From the NCBI RefSeq assembly GCF_003385895.1, contig NZ_QRDQ01000009.1, forward strand, positions 62,001 through 126,000: a stretch of DNA of 64,000 nt. Reading direction: 5' to 3'. Source of the DNA: Flavobacterium cutihirudinis. Lineage in GTDB: Bacteria > Bacteroidota > Bacteroidia > Flavobacteriales > Flavobacteriaceae. The notes beneath the pieces are model-generated. The model saw nothing but the letters and a program-made list of their open reading frames with translations. It was not told the DNA's origin and did not search any database. Within the stretch, counting starts at the first letter, position 1; each line of letters starts with the position of its first letter. Shown here piece after piece: positions 63,203-64,000 of this stretch. The position numbers and the translations under genes are program-made.

Positions 63203-63292
63203 TTTCGACGAAGGAGAAATCACACTAGAAACTCCGCACAGAATGTCGCCAATCTTTGTCGAATCCCGCGTGCGATTTCTCCTTCGTCGAAA
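63203..63292. repeat. Palindromic element (copy 2, opposite orientation)
   Basis: TTTCGACGAAGGAGAAATC (63203-63221) is the exact reverse complement of 63274-63292. The centre carries ACTCCGCA and CCAATCTTTGTCGA on the plus strand, where copy 1 at 56168 has them on the minus strand, so the whole element is inverted. Confidence 0.75.
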
Positions 63293-63318
63293 TGAAAAGA
63301 TTGTGGATAATGCACAAA

Positions 63319-63374
63319 TCAATTATCAATTATCAATTATCAATTATCAATTATCAATTATCAATTATCAATTA
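63319..63374. repeat. Heptanucleotide tandem repeat, eight copies
   Basis: TCAATTA is repeated exactly eight times (56 bases), directly next to the KdsB stop. Such short tandem tracts are prone to length change by slippage. Here it would change only the 3' flank of kdsB and not the protein. Confidence 0.9.
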
Positions 63375-63375
63375 A

Positions 63376-64000
63376 TTAAATATCCTTCAACATCATTCTC
63401 GCCTTCTCTAAATCCTCAGCTGTATCAATCCCAATTCCCACATGCGTTGTCTCCACCATTTTAATACGCTTTCCGAATTCTAGATAACGTAATTGCTCTA
63501 ACTTCTCAGAGGCTTCTAAAGATTTCATTGGTAAACTGTAAAAATCTAATAAAGCCTGTTTTCTAAAAGCATATATTCCGATATGCTGAAAATAACGAAC
63601 TCCGGCATTTTTCTCTCTCGGATACGGAATTACCGATCTCGAAAAATACAATGCAAAATGCGATTGATCAACCACAACTTTTACATTATTTGGATTATTT
63701 ATTTCCTCTTCATCTGTGATTTCACGCATTAGTGAAGCCAAATCAACTTTTTTATCAGGATCATTTTTAAAAACTGATAAAACCTGCGCTAAAGGTCCTG
63801 CTTCTGTAAAAGGCTCGTCACCTTGCACATTTACCACAATGTCAACATCAAGATTAGCAACAGCTTCTGCAATTCGGTCACTTCCGGATTCGTGTTCTTT
63901 GATGCTCATGATTGCTTTTCCGCCATTGGAAACAATTTCATCAAAGATTAAATCAGAATCGGTTACTACAAAAACATCATCAAATAAATTTGTTGCTACC
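63376..64000 (-). CDS. kdsB: 3-deoxy-manno-octulosonate cytidylyltransferase, N-terminus beyond window
   Basis: The frame is open to the window edge, so the first residues are missing; 208 codons including stop are present. It begins [16 protein letters not shown], then [20 protein letters not shown], which holds the CMP-Kdo synthetase signature. [20 protein letters not shown] with the metal-binding Asp follows, then [15 protein letters not shown]. The end is [19 protein letters not shown]. KdsB activates Kdo with CTP for LPS inner-core synthesis in the cytoplasm. An ATG at 63909 lies inside the domain and is not the start. Confidence 0.93.
   Translation of the reverse strand, partial: VATNLFDDVFVVTDSDLIFDEIVSNGGKAIMSIKEHESGSDRIAEAVANLDVDIVVNVQGDEPFTEAGPLAQVLSVFKNDPDKKVDLASLMREITDEEEINNPNNVKVVVDQSHFALYFSRSVIPYPREKNAGVRYFQHIGIYAFRKQALLDFYSLPMKSLEASEKLEQLRYLEFGKRIKMVETTHVGIGIDTAEDLEKARMMLKDI

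Noticed and set aside
63319..63374. CRISPR or origin iterons
   Set aside because: Simple heptamer tandem without spacers; no replication gene nearby.

Overview
The window comes from a Bacteroidota genome, most likely Flavobacterium or a close relative. This rests on the low GC content, two SusC/SusD outer-membrane pairs, a type IX secretion C-terminal sorting domain, the Bacteroidota promoter form (TTG, about 17 bases, TAnnTTTG) upstream of several genes, a fused CzcA-type RND pump, a one-chain E1 alpha/beta 2-oxoacid dehydrogenase, and several families of intergenic palindromes. I see no rRNA, tRNA, insertion sequence or CRISPR array.

Region 1 (1-18.4 kb) is the most coherent part. On the minus strand it holds a full 4-hydroxyproline degradation set: Hyp epimerase, D-Hyp dehydrogenase-type flavoprotein, DapA-like deaminase and 2-oxoglutarate-semialdehyde dehydrogenase. 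With it lie an APC permease, a DPP4-type S9 peptidase, a beta-L-arabinofuranosidase (GH127/146) cut by the window edge, an M61 aminopeptidase and a SusC/SusD pair. A divergent AraC-type regulator is embedded. Three of the minus-strand promoters (S9 peptidase, deaminase, SusC) carry the same two-box direct repeat with a 21-bp period, ending 23 bp from a -7 box. I infer one AraC-controlled regulon for hydroxyproline-rich peptides or glycopeptides, from plant extensin-type glycoproteins or collagen.

Region 2 (18.6-31.1 kb) holds housekeeping and envelope genes (metallo-hydrolase, Crp-like regulator, YheT-like hydrolase, TlpA-like thioredoxin, MscS channel). These are followed by a heavy-metal module: Fur-family regulator, CzcB-like adaptor, a CzcA pump fused to a TolC-like outer-membrane channel, and a small Cys/His-rich secreted protein behind a palindromic operator candidate. 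Region 3 (31.2-36 kb) is a second SusC/SusD pair. Its leader contains a tiny Cys-Cys reading frame followed by a hairpin, resembling an attenuator.

Region 4 (36.6-50.5 kb) holds a SIMPL protein, rhomboid protease, LpxL-like acyltransferase, secreted GH128-like glucanase, GlmM, an ACP phosphodiesterase-like protein, gamma-glutamyltransferase, a ClC channel and a LytTR/propeller-kinase two-component pair. Region 5 (50.5-53.2 kb) is a small transcription unit of unrecognised genes between two terminators, with its own promoter. Region 6 (53.2-64 kb) holds UvrA, a LOG-family protein, an M1-peptidase-like protein that has lost its zinc ligands and is joined to a beta-barrel, a fused E1 dehydrogenase and the C-terminal part of KdsB. 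Intergenic spaces carry at least six kinds of inverted or tandem repeat.
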